A stretch of DNA of 64,000 bases, taken from the NCBI RefSeq assembly GCF_000418325.1, contig NC_021658.1, positions 4,947,501 to 5,011,500 of the forward strand, in the 5' to 3' direction. A program made the translations under genes and the position numbers. The notes below the pieces were generated by a model that made no database searches, was not told the DNA's origin, and saw only the letters and a program-made list of their open reading frames with translations. The number at the start of each line of letters is the position of its first letter. Within the stretch, counting starts at the first letter, position 1. Positions 45,509 through 58,054 of this stretch are shown piece by piece. This DNA comes from Sorangium cellulosum So0157-2. Lineage in GTDB: Bacteria; Myxococcota_A; Polyangia; Polyangiales; Polyangiaceae.

Positions 45509-45692
45509 CGCGAGCGACGACACTCGTTAAGCACGCCCTCGCCGCGCGGGGATCCGCGCGCAGCGTTCCACCTGATGCTCGCCGCCGGGACGGCGCGGGG
45601 GCCGTCCGGTCCCGCCGGTCTCTCCCTCGCATCGGGCCTCGCGGGGCGCGGCCCAGGCTCGCGTGGCGCGCCATGGGCACGGGAGAGTCCTC

Positions 45693-46580
45693 ATGCATCG
45701 TCGCGATCTCGTCTCGCTGTCCGCCCTCGCGCTCGCCGCGCTGACGCTCGGCGCCGGGTGCCCCGAGGAGCCCCCGCGGCCCGCCGGCGGCGCGGCGGCG
45801 ACGTCGAGCGTGGCCCCGCCCATCGCCTCGGCCGAGAAGCCCAGCGCGCCGCCGAAGGCGCCCGAGGCGAAGGCGACAGAACAGGCGGCCGCGCCGCCCG
45901 CGCCTGAGGGCAAGGGGACGATCAAGGGGGTCGTCAAGTTCACCGGCAAGCCGGTCGAGATGAAGGTCCCGGCCGCGCGCAAGGACGCCCCGGTCTGCCA
46001 GGACAAGGACGTCGTGTACAACGCTGTCGTCGTCAACGACGGCAAGCTCAAGGACACCCTCGTCCGCATCGCGGTCGGGGGCGTGCAGGGCAGCTGGAAG
46101 GCGCCCGACGCCCACGCCGTCGTCGACCAGAAGGACTGCATGTATGAGCCGCGCATCCAGGGCGTGGTCTCCGGGCAGCAGGTCGACATCAAGAACAGCG
46201 ATCGGACCCTGCACAACGTGCACACCTACAAGGGCTCTGAGACGCTGTTCAACCAGGCGCAGCCGCGGGGCGCGGACCCGCTCACGAAGTCGTGGAGCGA
46301 CGGCATCATCAAGCTCACCTGCGACATCCACCCGTGGATGCGCGGCTTTGTCGTGGTGACGGATCACCCGTTCTTCGCCGTGAGCGGCGGTGACGGATCC
46401 TTCGCGATCGAGAAGGTGCCGGCCGGCAAGTACAAGCTCGAGGCGTGGCACCCCCGCTATGGCCTCAAGACGGCCGACGTCACGGTCGCGGACGACAAGC
46501 CCGCCCAGGTCACGTTCACGTACGCCGGCACCGAGGCTGAGCCGGCGGAAAACAAGGACGAGCTCAAGGGCCTTTGGTGA
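45693..46580 (+). CDS. Cupredoxin-like lipoprotein
   Basis: 295 aa from ATG 45693 (GGAGAG upstream). Lipobox TLGAGC at about residue 20, an Ala/Pro/Lys linker (25-75), then a beta-rich domain with a plausible type-1 copper site: a His in HNVHTY and the C-x2-H-x2-M cluster CDIHPWM, as in plastocyanin-like proteins. The last 70 residues form a carboxypeptidase-regulatory-like/SpaA-type beta module (SFAIEKVPAGKYKLEAWHP). Probably a periplasmic electron carrier or copper-binding protein. Upstream of ctaB and sco, which supports a link to cytochrome oxidase. Confidence 0.82.
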   Translation: MHRRDLVSLSALALAALTLGAGCPEEPPRPAGGAAATSSVAPPIASAEKPSAPPKAPEAKATEQAAAPPAPEGKGTIKGVVKFTGKPVEMKVPAARKDAPVCQDKDVVYNAVVVNDGKLKDTLVRIAVGGVQGSWKAPDAHAVVDQKDCMYEPRIQGVVSGQQVDIKNSDRTLHNVHTYKGSETLFNQAQPRGADPLTKSWSDGIIKLTCDIHPWMRGFVVVTDHPFFAVSGGDGSFAIEKVPAGKYKLEAWHPRYGLKTADVTVADDKPAQVTFTYAGTEAEPAENKDELKGLW

Positions 46581-46945
46581 GCTCCCCGGCAGCGCCCGCG
46601 GCGGGCGCCGGCGCGCCCGGGCCCGTCCGGTTGGCGACGGGCAGCGCCGAGGAGCGAGCTTCCCTGGCTCGCTCGACGCGAAGAAGGACGATGGGGCGTC
46701 GCGGCGGTTGCCACTCGGCCCCTCGTGCCCTAAAGGGAAGCGGCGACAACGGTCGAACTCGACTCCCCGAGCCGCGTTGCGCGCGCTAGTCTCCCGGCCC
46801 CGATGCTGTTCTCACCCGCCACCCACGCTCAGGCGATGACGTCGTTTTCCGGCCTGGCTGTCCCGCCTACAAGGGTCTCTGGAGGTGCCGCGCGGTCGCC
46901 GCGCGGCGCGAGCGCCGGTCGCGGCGGCGAGGTGTGCGCGTGACC
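46581..46945. other. Intergenic region before ctaB
   Basis: 365 bp. Holds one 46-codon ORF (46803-46943) with no recognisable content, ending three bases before the ctaB ATG. No clear promoter or hairpin; probably the ctaB promoter region. Confidence 0.45.
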
Positions 46946-47944
46946 ATGAGCGTCGAGCAGGCCACGGAGCGGGCCCCGGTCCCTTACATCCGCCAGCCCG
47001 AGGCTTCCGAGCGCGACGGCTCCGCGCTCCCCACGAGCGCGCGCCCGCTGCTCAAGGTAGCGGCCGACCTGGTGAGCCTCACCAAGCCCCGCATCACGAG
47101 GATGGTGGTCGCCACGATGCTCGGCGGCATGTGGGTCGCGAGCCGTTACCTCCGCGCCGGGACGGGCGGAGAGGGCGCGATCGACCGCGCGGCGGTCCCT
47201 GTGACCCAGCTCGCGCTGGCGCTGCTCGGGACGGTCCTCGTCGTGTCCGGCGCCAACGCGCTCAACATGTACATCGAGCGCGACACCGACCTGCTGATGG
47301 AGCGGACGCGGAACCGCCCCTTGCCGGCGCGGCGGCTCGCGCCGGACGTGGCGCTCTGGTTCGGGATCGCGCTCTCGGCCAGCTCGATTCCGCTGCTGGT
47401 CTTCGGGGTGAACGCGGTCACCGGCGCGCTCGCCGCGCTCGCGCTGCTCAGCTACGTGCTCGTCTACACCCCGCTCAAGCGCAAGACGACGCTCTCGCTG
47501 CCGATCGGCGCGATCCCGGGCGCCATCCCGCCGCTGCTCGGGTGGACGAGCGTCACCGGGCAGGTCGACGCGCCCGGGTTTCTGCTCTTCGCCGTCATGT
47601 TTCTCTGGCAGATCCCGCATTTCCTGGCGATCTCCCTCTTCCGTCAGGACGAGTACCGGCGCGCGGGCCTCAAGGTGCTGCCGCTCGAGAAGGGCGATCA
47701 CGCGACGTGGCGCCACATCGTCGGCTATCTCGCGCTGCTCATGATCGCGTCGATGCTCCTCGTCCCGCTCGGCGTCGCGGGCCCTGTCTACTTCGGCGTC
47801 GCGGTCCTCCTCGGCGGGGCCTTCTTCGCGCTGGGTGCCTGCGGCCTGCTCGCGGGCACCAAGGCGCGCTGGGCGCGCCGGGTCTTCTTCGCCTCGATGG
47901 TGTACCTGGTGCTCCTCTTCGCCGCGCTGATGGTCGGCGCCTGA
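46946..47944 (+). CDS. ctaB: Protoheme IX farnesyltransferase (heme O synthase)
   Basis: 332 aa. UbiA superfamily membrane prenyltransferase with about nine hydrophobic segments. The prenyl-diphosphate site NMYIERDTDLLMERTRNRP and the second polar loop around YTPLKRKTTLSLPIG, plus FRQDEYRRAGLKVLPLEKG, are heme O synthase signatures. It adds farnesyl to protoheme to make heme O, the precursor of heme A for cytochrome c oxidase. The start is uncertain: ATG 46946, or GTG 46940 with GAGG seven bases upstream. The Sco gene follows within 51 bp. Confidence 0.93.
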   Translation: MSVEQATERAPVPYIRQPEASERDGSALPTSARPLLKVAADLVSLTKPRITRMVVATMLGGMWVASRYLRAGTGGEGAIDRAAVPVTQLALALLGTVLVVSGANALNMYIERDTDLLMERTRNRPLPARRLAPDVALWFGIALSASSIPLLVFGVNAVTGALAALALLSYVLVYTPLKRKTTLSLPIGAIPGAIPPLLGWTSVTGQVDAPGFLLFAVMFLWQIPHFLAISLFRQDEYRRAGLKVLPLEKGDHATWRHIVGYLALLMIASMLLVPLGVAGPVYFGVAVLLGGAFFALGACGLLAGTKARWARRVFFASMVYLVLLFAALMVGA

Positions 47945-47995
47945 GCGGCGCCCGCCGCCTTGACGCGCCCGAGACCGGCCCTTAAGCGTCCGCGG

Positions 47996-48730
47996 ATGGT
48001 TGCCATGGAGCCGACGCGCCAGGCGAACGGCGCTCCTCCCCCCGCAGAACCGGCCAGCGAGCTGCTTCCGTCCGGCGGCGCCCCCGCGCCGACGCCGCGG
48101 CGCAGGGCGCTGACCCGGAGGCCGCTCTTCTGGGTCGCGCTCGTCGCGCTCGTCGCGCTGAGCGGGCTCGCCGTGCCGTTCTTCGTCGGCCGCGGGGTCC
48201 GCGGACACGCCGCGGAGGCGCCCGCGGTCCGCATCCCGCTGCCGGCCTTCGCGCTGACGGATCAGCGCGGCCAGCGGTTCGGCCTGGAGCAGCTCCGGGG
48301 CCGGGTGTGGATCGCCGACTTCATCTTCACGACCTGCCCGACCGTCTGTCCCAAGCTCACGCAGCGCATGAAGGAGATCGAGCAGCAGGGGCGCGATCTC
48401 GGGGACGCGCTGCACCTCGTGACGTTCACCGTCGACCCGGAGAACGACACGCCGGAGGTGCTCGCGGCCTACGCGGCGTCGCAGAAGCTCCCGCTCGAGC
48501 GCTGGACGCTCCTGACAGGCCCTCTCGATCAGATAGAGTCGACGATCCTCAAGGGCTTCAAGATCGCGATGGGCAAAGAGGAGACGAGCCCGGGCATCTT
48601 CAGCATCTTCCACGGCGAGCGCCTCGTGCTCGTCGACCAGGAGGGCGTGATCCGCGGCTATTACGAGGCGAACGACGAAGGGATCCCCGCCATCCTCCGC
48701 GACGCCGGCGCCCTCGTGAAGCAGCGGTGA
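47996..48730 (+). CDS. SCO1/SenC-family copper chaperone
   Basis: 244 aa. One N-terminal transmembrane anchor (PLFWVALVALVALSGLAVPF, about residues 43-62), then a thioredoxin-like domain with the copper-binding CPTVC motif in IFTTCPTVCP and the conserved His in IFHGERLVLVD. Sco proteins deliver copper to the CuA centre of cytochrome c oxidase subunit II, outside the inner membrane. Cotranscription with ctaB is likely. Convergent with the large activator gene, 16 bp apart. Confidence 0.92.
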   Translation: MVAMEPTRQANGAPPPAEPASELLPSGGAPAPTPRRRALTRRPLFWVALVALVALSGLAVPFFVGRGVRGHAAEAPAVRIPLPAFALTDQRGQRFGLEQLRGRVWIADFIFTTCPTVCPKLTQRMKEIEQQGRDLGDALHLVTFTVDPENDTPEVLAAYAASQKLPLERWTLLTGPLDQIESTILKGFKIAMGKEETSPGIFSIFHGERLVLVDQEGVIRGYYEANDEGIPAILRDAGALVKQR

Positions 48731-48746
48731 CGCGCCCGGGCTCGCC

Positions 48747-53210
<4,464 letters not shown>

Positions 53211-53251
53211 CCCGGGAATGCTCCTGGGCGGCGAGGCGCCTGTCAACCTGG

Positions 53252-54004
53252 TTACGGCTCCGGTGGGCCGCCGTCGGCCGCGTCGCCCGCGCCTGCGTCG
53301 GGCGGCGCGTCATCGCAGCTCGGCGCGCCCCCCGCTGGCTGATCGACGTCGACGGCGGCCGCGTTGCTGCACGTGTCTTCCGGGCCCTTGCCGTAGTGGT
53401 CCGCCACGAAGCGCGCGAGCGACGGCTTGTCGAGGCACGTCGCGGTGTAGGTGGCGCCCCAGGCCGCGGCGGCGATGGGGGTGTCGAGCGCGCTGTCGGG
53501 CGTCATCACGAGGCGCGCCTCGGGCCCTCCGGAAAGCGTGAGGCACTTCGGATCCGAGGCGGCCTCGGTCCGCACCTCCTCGAGCATCGCCTCCACCTCG
53601 GCGCAGCCGGACGACGGGCACCGGTAGGCGAGGACGACCGCGCCGTGCTCGAGGTTGTGCACGTAGATCTCCCGCGGGACCTCCGCCTTGTAGCGCTTGA
53701 ACTCGGCCCAGATGGCCCAGTGATCTCCGCCGCTCGGCGGGTTGGTGTCGTACTGGACGGGCGTGCACTGCGGCACGTGCTGCGCGGAGGCCACGCGGAT
53801 CCCCGTCTGGACGACGACCTTGCACTCGGCCTCGCCCGGGAGCGGCGGGGCATCCGGGGAGAGCGTGACGGTCTCGGGCTGCTGCGTCGAAGCGTCGCTC
53901 TCGTCGATCGGGGGCGCGCTCTGACCACACCCGGTCAGAGGAGAGGAGAGCGCGGCGGCCGCCGCGGCGGCGACCCACATCTGCGCGAAACCGCAGCGTT
54001 TCAT
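53252..54004 (-). CDS. DUF3105 domain lipoprotein
   Basis: 250 aa. Signal peptide with lipobox LTGCG at about residue 25. The DUF3105 signature is clear: YDTNPPSGGDHWAIWAEF followed by VHNLEHGAVVLAY, with several cysteines. The C-terminal 40 residues are an Asp/Ala/Pro-rich tail. Function unknown; the His/Cys content suggests a metal or redox role, which is only a guess. 41 bp upstream of the kinase-sigma-54 gene on the same strand, so the two may be cotranscribed. Confidence 0.8.
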   Translation of the reverse strand: MKRCGFAQMWVAAAAAAALSSPLTGCGQSAPPIDESDASTQQPETVTLSPDAPPLPGEAECKVVVQTGIRVASAQHVPQCTPVQYDTNPPSGGDHWAIWAEFKRYKAEVPREIYVHNLEHGAVVLAYRCPSSGCAEVEAMLEEVRTEAASDPKCLTLSGGPEARLVMTPDSALDTPIAAAAWGATYTATCLDKPSLARFVADHYGKGPEDTCSNAAAVDVDQPAGGAPSCDDAPPDAGAGDAADGGPPEP

Positions 54005-54081
54005 GGCCGCAGCCTACCATGTCCGACGCGCGACGTGCGTTGCTCCGGAACGCGGGCTCTGGTGTACTTGGGTCCTCCAGC

Positions 54082-54978
54082 GTGGCGAAGCAAGAGAACG
54101 ATCATCGGCAGACGCTCGTCACCTGCACGTCCATCGCCCCGCCCGCGCTTCCGGTGGAGCCCGGCACCGCGTGCCTGGTCGTGATCTACGGCACGGAGCT
54201 CGGGCGCCGCATCGCGCTCGGAACGGGATCCATCGAGTGCGGGCGCGCGATCCAGACCGACATCCCCCTCGATGACGAGGCGGTGAGCCGCCGGCACGCG
54301 CGCATCTCCTGGAACGGGATGGGCTACGTCGTCCGCGATCTCGGCTCGACCAACGGCACCTACGTGAACGACGTCTCGATCGACGAGCGCGCCCTCAAGG
54401 ACGGCGATCAGGTCAAGATCGGGCGGACGATCTTCAAGTTCATCCAGGGGGGGAACGTCGAGCTCTCGTACCACGAAGAGATCTACCGCCTGATGACCTT
54501 CGACGGGCTGACGCAGGTCCACAACAAGCGCTCTTTCGAGGTCGCGCTCGAGCGCGAGGTGTCGCGGGCTTGCCGCTACCATCGCCACCTCGCGCTCATC
54601 ATGTTCGACATCGATCACTTCAAGAGCATCAATGACACGCGGGGGCACCTCACGGGCGACGCCGTGCTCCGCCAGATGGCCGCGCTGGCCGCCGCGAACG
54701 TCCGCCGCGACGACGTCCTCGCGCGCGTCGGCGGCGAGGAGTTCGCGCTGCTCGTCCCGGAGATCCCCGTCGAGAGCGCGCGCCACGTCGCCGAGAAGCT
54801 GCGCGCGCTCGTGGAGCGCACGCCGTTCCGCTTCGAGGACGGCGAGATCGCCGTCACCGCGAGCTTCGGCGTCGCGGGCATCACGCCGGACGCGCCGGTC
54901 TCGCCCATGGAGCTCTACCGCCGCGCCGATGAGCGGCTGTACCACGCGAAGAAGGGCGGGCGGAATCGCGTGATGTGA
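54082..54978 (+). CDS. FHA-GGDEF diguanylate cyclase
   Basis: 298 aa from GTG 54082. FHA domain about 35-125 (SIECGRAIQTDIPLDD, VSRRHARISW, LGSTNGTYVND), which binds phosphothreonine; GGDEF domain about 135-298 with FDIDHFKSIND and active-site GGEEF. An RRDD sequence five residues before GGEEF is an intact inhibitory I-site. It should make c-di-GMP under feedback control, with FHA linking it to Ser/Thr kinase signalling. The start is uncertain: ATG 54019 would add 21 residues but leave only 14 bp to the divergent DUF3105 gene. Convergent with the cytochrome operon, 15 bp apart. Confidence 0.92.
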   Translation: MAKQENDHRQTLVTCTSIAPPALPVEPGTACLVVIYGTELGRRIALGTGSIECGRAIQTDIPLDDEAVSRRHARISWNGMGYVVRDLGSTNGTYVNDVSIDERALKDGDQVKIGRTIFKFIQGGNVELSYHEEIYRLMTFDGLTQVHNKRSFEVALEREVSRACRYHRHLALIMFDIDHFKSINDTRGHLTGDAVLRQMAALAAANVRRDDVLARVGGEEFALLVPEIPVESARHVAEKLRALVERTPFRFEDGEIAVTASFGVAGITPDAPVSPMELYRRADERLYHAKKGGRNRVM

Positions 54979-54993
54979 CGGCGCGCGGGCGCG

Positions 54994-56226
54994 TCAGGGC
55001 GGGAGCGGAACGGAGCAGTCGCGCGGCACGGCGCCGTCGAGGATCCACGCGGACAGGATATCCATCCCGTCCACGTACATCGTGACCTCCTTGTCGGGCG
55101 ACATCTGGGGATGGAACCAGAACGAGGGGGGGAAGGCCGGGGGCGGCATGGGCAGCCCCATGACGAACGCGGCGCGCAGCCGCTCGATCTCCTCGCGGAG
55201 CCGCTCGGCCTGGTCGGCGGGCAGGGAGGGGTCGACCGCGCTCTGCCCGACGATGATCTTGTAGAGGAGGTAGCTGTTCCCAGGGTTTCCCGGGTCGATG
55301 AGCGGCATGGCCCTGCCGAAGCGCTCCGGGGTCTTCTCCCCCACGTGCGCGCGCTCGCCCATCTGGGTCTGGTGCGCGGCGTGCCCGATCGCGGTGTCGT
55401 AGAGCGGCTCGAGCCGGTTGTACCTGAACTGCTGCGCGGTCGGATCGAGCGCAGCCACGCTCAGGTTCAGCCCTGCGGCGGCGTTCGCGTCGCTGTGGCA
55501 CCCCGCGCAGGCGTTGAGGAGCTTCGCGGCGCCCTTCACGCAGGGGAAGCACGTCGGATCGGCCGGAGGCTCGCCCAGGCACTCTGGCGTGCGCCCGATG
55601 CACTCCAGGTCCTGCTGGCAGTAGAAGTCGCCCCTCGGCTGGCGCTCCGGCATCGCCTGGGGCGGGTTGGTCGCCGCGACGGTGAACTCGACGCGCTGGC
55701 TGTCGGCCAGGGGCGCGCCGTCGAACGCGCGGATGCCCGACGGCGCCGCGTCGTCCACCGGCCCGAGGACCCAGAGCACGTACCGCGTCCCCGGGACGAG
55801 CCCTGGCATGCCTTCGATCTGGCGGAAGATGACCTCCCGCTGGACGGGGTTGTACGTCGGCGCCAGCGGGATGGGGTTGACGCAGTCCGCGTACGTCCGA
55901 ACCTGCTTGGCGAGATCGCCCGAGACGCACAGCGACTCGGGCCCCACCGCGCCGCTCACCGAGCCGGGCAGCAGGAAGCGATCGAACTTCAGCACGAAGC
56001 TCGCGGTCGACAGCACCAAGGTGCTGCCGTCCGGAGCGAGCGGGGTACGGACGGGCTGGTAGTTCTGGTCGAGGCCGGTCGTGGCCCGCGCCTCGATCAG
56101 GTGGACAGGGGGAGCGTCGATCGTCTGGTACGAGGCTTCCCCAACGTCGCAGCCGGCCGTCGCGAGGGCTGCGTGCAAGCAGAGGGGGAGGGGAACGAGG
56201 CGCGCCGCGCCGGCCAGCCTGCTCAG
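54994..56226 (-). CDS. Monoheme c-type cytochrome lipoprotein with probable CTG start
   Basis: About 410 aa. A single heme site CxxCH is in NACAGCHSDANAAAG (middle of the protein), preceded by a Cys-rich stretch (CFPC). The N-terminus is SRLAGAARLVPLPLCLHAAL then a lipobox-like ATAGC. The frame has no ATG, GTG or TTG near the signal peptide; CTG 56226 overlaps the TGA of the upstream 84-residue gene as CTGA and would give a normal lipoprotein precursor. N-terminal half beta-rich, unassigned; C-terminal PEVTMYVDGMDIL-like region unassigned. Last gene of the cytochrome operon; probably lipid-anchored, in the periplasm or at the cell surface. Confidence 0.7.
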   Translation of the reverse strand: MSRLAGAARLVPLPLCLHAALATAGCDVGEASYQTIDAPPVHLIEARATTGLDQNYQPVRTPLAPDGSTLVLSTASFVLKFDRFLLPGSVSGAVGPESLCVSGDLAKQVRTYADCVNPIPLAPTYNPVQREVIFRQIEGMPGLVPGTRYVLWVLGPVDDAAPSGIRAFDGAPLADSQRVEFTVAATNPPQAMPERQPRGDFYCQQDLECIGRTPECLGEPPADPTCFPCVKGAAKLLNACAGCHSDANAAAGLNLSVAALDPTAQQFRYNRLEPLYDTAIGHAAHQTQMGERAHVGEKTPERFGRAMPLIDPGNPGNSYLLYKIIVGQSAVDPSLPADQAERLREEIERLRAAFVMGLPMPPPAFPPSFWFHPQMSPDKEVTMYVDGMDILSAWILDGAVPRDCSVPLPP

Positions 56227-56477
56227 CTTTCGGCGTAGAGCGAGAGCTGCTCGCGGACGACCTTCTCGTTCACCCCGCTCTGGATGTGTTCCTTGAGACA
56301 GTCGGCCAGCGTGATCAGCATGTCGTCGACCCCTTTCTCCTCGATGAGCTTCGACAAAAGTTGCCGTGCCTCCCGTCCGTCGTCCTCGCGGAGGAAGCCC
56401 CGCACTGTCTCCAGCGTGATTTCCCCCTGGAAATCGAGATAGAGGTTGTCGATCAGGTACTTGATCAGCTCCTTCAC
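56223..56477 (-). CDS. Small acidic helical protein in the cytochrome operon
   Basis: 84 aa from GTG 56477, which is fixed by AAGGAG seven bases upstream. Sequence is almost entirely helical in pattern (MKELIKYLIDNLYLDFQGEI; REARQLLSKLIEEKGVDDML), with no signal peptide, Cys-binding motif or membrane span. One cysteine (ADCLKEH). Not recognised. Overlaps the start of the monoheme gene by four bases, so translation is likely coupled. Codon use is less GC-biased at the start than in its neighbours. Confidence 0.7.
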   Translation of the reverse strand: MKELIKYLIDNLYLDFQGEITLETVRGFLREDDGREARQLLSKLIEEKGVDDMLITLADCLKEHIQSGVNEKVVREQLSLYAES

Positions 56478-56561
56478 GCCCGTTCTCCTTGGCGTTCGCG
56501 GCGATCGTTAGGGAAGCCGCGCGCACTTCGCTATACCCGTCGCCGGAAGGCCAGGGCAAGG

Positions 56562-56567
56562 AATATA
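56562..56567 (-). promoter_or_regulatory. Possible internal -10 box
   Basis: On the minus strand TATATT (56567-56562) matches the -10 consensus in five of six positions, 85 bases upstream of the small gene, in an AT-rich stretch of the 108-bp gap after the multiheme gene. No good -35 is visible. Confidence 0.25.
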
Positions 56568-56585
56568 CTGACCGATTTTGACTTT

Positions 56586-58043
56586 TCACTGGCAACCCCG
56601 CAGGGACCTGTCGCTCGACTGATGGCACACCAGGCACGGGCGCGGGTTTCGGGAGAACGCGGCCTTGCAACTGCTCTCGTCGAACCCGATCGGATGCGGG
56701 TTCACTCCTTGCCCGCCCGAGATCCCCCGGGTCGCGTGGCAGGTCGCGCAGTCCCGCTCGGTGTGGCAGGAAACGCACGCATTCAGGTTTCGCTCTGCTT
56801 CCCAGGCGTGGTGCTTCGCGCTGCGCGGCGCGGTGGTCCACTCGGCCGGCGGGGGGTGGAAGCGGCGCCCTGCGGGCCGAGCGGCGCTCGGCGCCTCGCG
56901 CGCCACGCCCGTCCGGCGGTGGCAGTCCGCACAGAACGTCTGCTCTTGATGGCAGCTCACGCAGCGCGGATTGTCCTGCCGGGCCGCCTGCGCGTGCATC
57001 GAGAGGAAGTCGTTCGGGTGGACGTTGCGCGGACGGATCTTCCCGTCATGGCAGTCGGTGCAGTAGTTCTCGCTGTGGCACGTCCCGCAGAAGGCGCTGT
57101 CGTTCGCGGCGATCTGCTTGTGCCGCTCGAGCCAGTCGGGGGTGTGCCCCGCGTTGTGCAGCCACCGCGGCGGCAGCAGATCGCCCGTGGCGAACGCGGT
57201 CATGAGCCGCCCGTCGGGACGCGTCAGGTGGCACACGTCGCAGTCGCTCTTCGCGTCGCCCTGGGCCGCGCCGCTCATGTTGTGACACGAGAAGCAGCCC
57301 GCCATGCGCGGCAGCTGCTCGCGGGTGGCGAGCTCGAGGCGATCGACCCGGCCGTGGCACTGGCTGCACTTGATGTTCCGGCTCACGTGCTTCTGGTGTG
57401 GGAACCGGAGGTTCGCGTGCGGCAGCACGAGCGGCGCCACCTTTCCGCCGCTGCCCGCGTCTTCGCCGATGTGGCAGTAGACGCACTGTCCGTTCTCGTT
57501 CGTCCCCGCCTTCACCTGGGTGAGGTCGGAGTGATCGACGTCGTGGCAGTTGTCGCAGGTCTGCGCCGGGCTCGGCAGCAGCCTGTCCGTGACCGTGCCG
57601 CTCGTGTAGGCCCCCGCGTGGCACGACTTGCACGTCTGCTTGAGCCCCTTGACGTGCTTCTTGTGGTTGAAGCGGATCGTCAGCGTCTGCGGCGGGTAGA
57701 TCTCGTCGCTCGGGACCGGCGTCGCGCTCGTCCCGGGCGGCATCCAGGCGAGCGGCACCTCCGCGTCGTCGGGCATCGGGTGGAGGCCGGACTTGTACCC
57801 GCCCGGCGGCGGATGCGCGGCCTTCTCCCCCTCGGCGCCCTCCTCGGCGTCGCCTTCCGCCTCCTCCTCCGCGTCCGCGCCGTCGTCTTCCGCGGTCGCC
57901 GGCGGCTTCGGCTGGGCGGCCGCCTCGGGGCCCACGATCGCGAGGGCCAGCGCGCCAAGGCACGCGACGATCGCGACCCACCCCGGCACGAGCCTCGGGT
58001 GGTCCCGCCGCGCGCCGCGCGGGCCGTCCTGTGTTGCGTCCAT
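56586..58043 (-). CDS. Multiheme c-type cytochrome, 13 CxxCH motifs
   Basis: 485 aa from ATG 58043. Signal anchor or signal peptide VPGWVAIVACLGALALAIVG ending near EAAAQ, then an acidic linker (about residues 50-75) and a heme domain. The 13 sites are CKSCH, CDNCH, CVYCH, CSQCH, CFSCH, CDVCH, CGTCH, CTDCH, CVSCH, CADCH, CVSCH, CATCH and CLVCH; many extra His residues (for example FNHKKHVKG, FPHQKHVS) can be distal ligands, as in cytochrome c7/MtrA-like proteins. Periplasmic electron transfer is expected. The gene begins 11 bp after the beta-barrel gene; a GTG at 58058 overlaps that gene's stop (GTGA), but the ATG has GAGGAA ideally placed. Confidence 0.92.
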   Translation of the reverse strand: MDATQDGPRGARRDHPRLVPGWVAIVACLGALALAIVGPEAAAQPKPPATAEDDGADAEEEAEGDAEEGAEGEKAAHPPPGGYKSGLHPMPDDAEVPLAWMPPGTSATPVPSDEIYPPQTLTIRFNHKKHVKGLKQTCKSCHAGAYTSGTVTDRLLPSPAQTCDNCHDVDHSDLTQVKAGTNENGQCVYCHIGEDAGSGGKVAPLVLPHANLRFPHQKHVSRNIKCSQCHGRVDRLELATREQLPRMAGCFSCHNMSGAAQGDAKSDCDVCHLTRPDGRLMTAFATGDLLPPRWLHNAGHTPDWLERHKQIAANDSAFCGTCHSENYCTDCHDGKIRPRNVHPNDFLSMHAQAARQDNPRCVSCHQEQTFCADCHRRTGVAREAPSAARPAGRRFHPPPAEWTTAPRSAKHHAWEAERNLNACVSCHTERDCATCHATRGISGGQGVNPHPIGFDESSCKAAFSRNPRPCLVCHQSSDRSLRGCQ

Positions 58044-58054
58044 GCGTTCCTCGC

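Noticed and set aside
44200..45534. 444-codon minus-strand frame opposite the membrane protein gene
   Set aside because: Ser/Ala/Arg-rich antisense shadow; the plus strand has clear hydrophobic segments.
46803..46943. 46-codon ORF before ctaB
   Set aside because: Short, Ala/Gly/Arg-rich, no motif; ends three bases before the ctaB ATG by chance.
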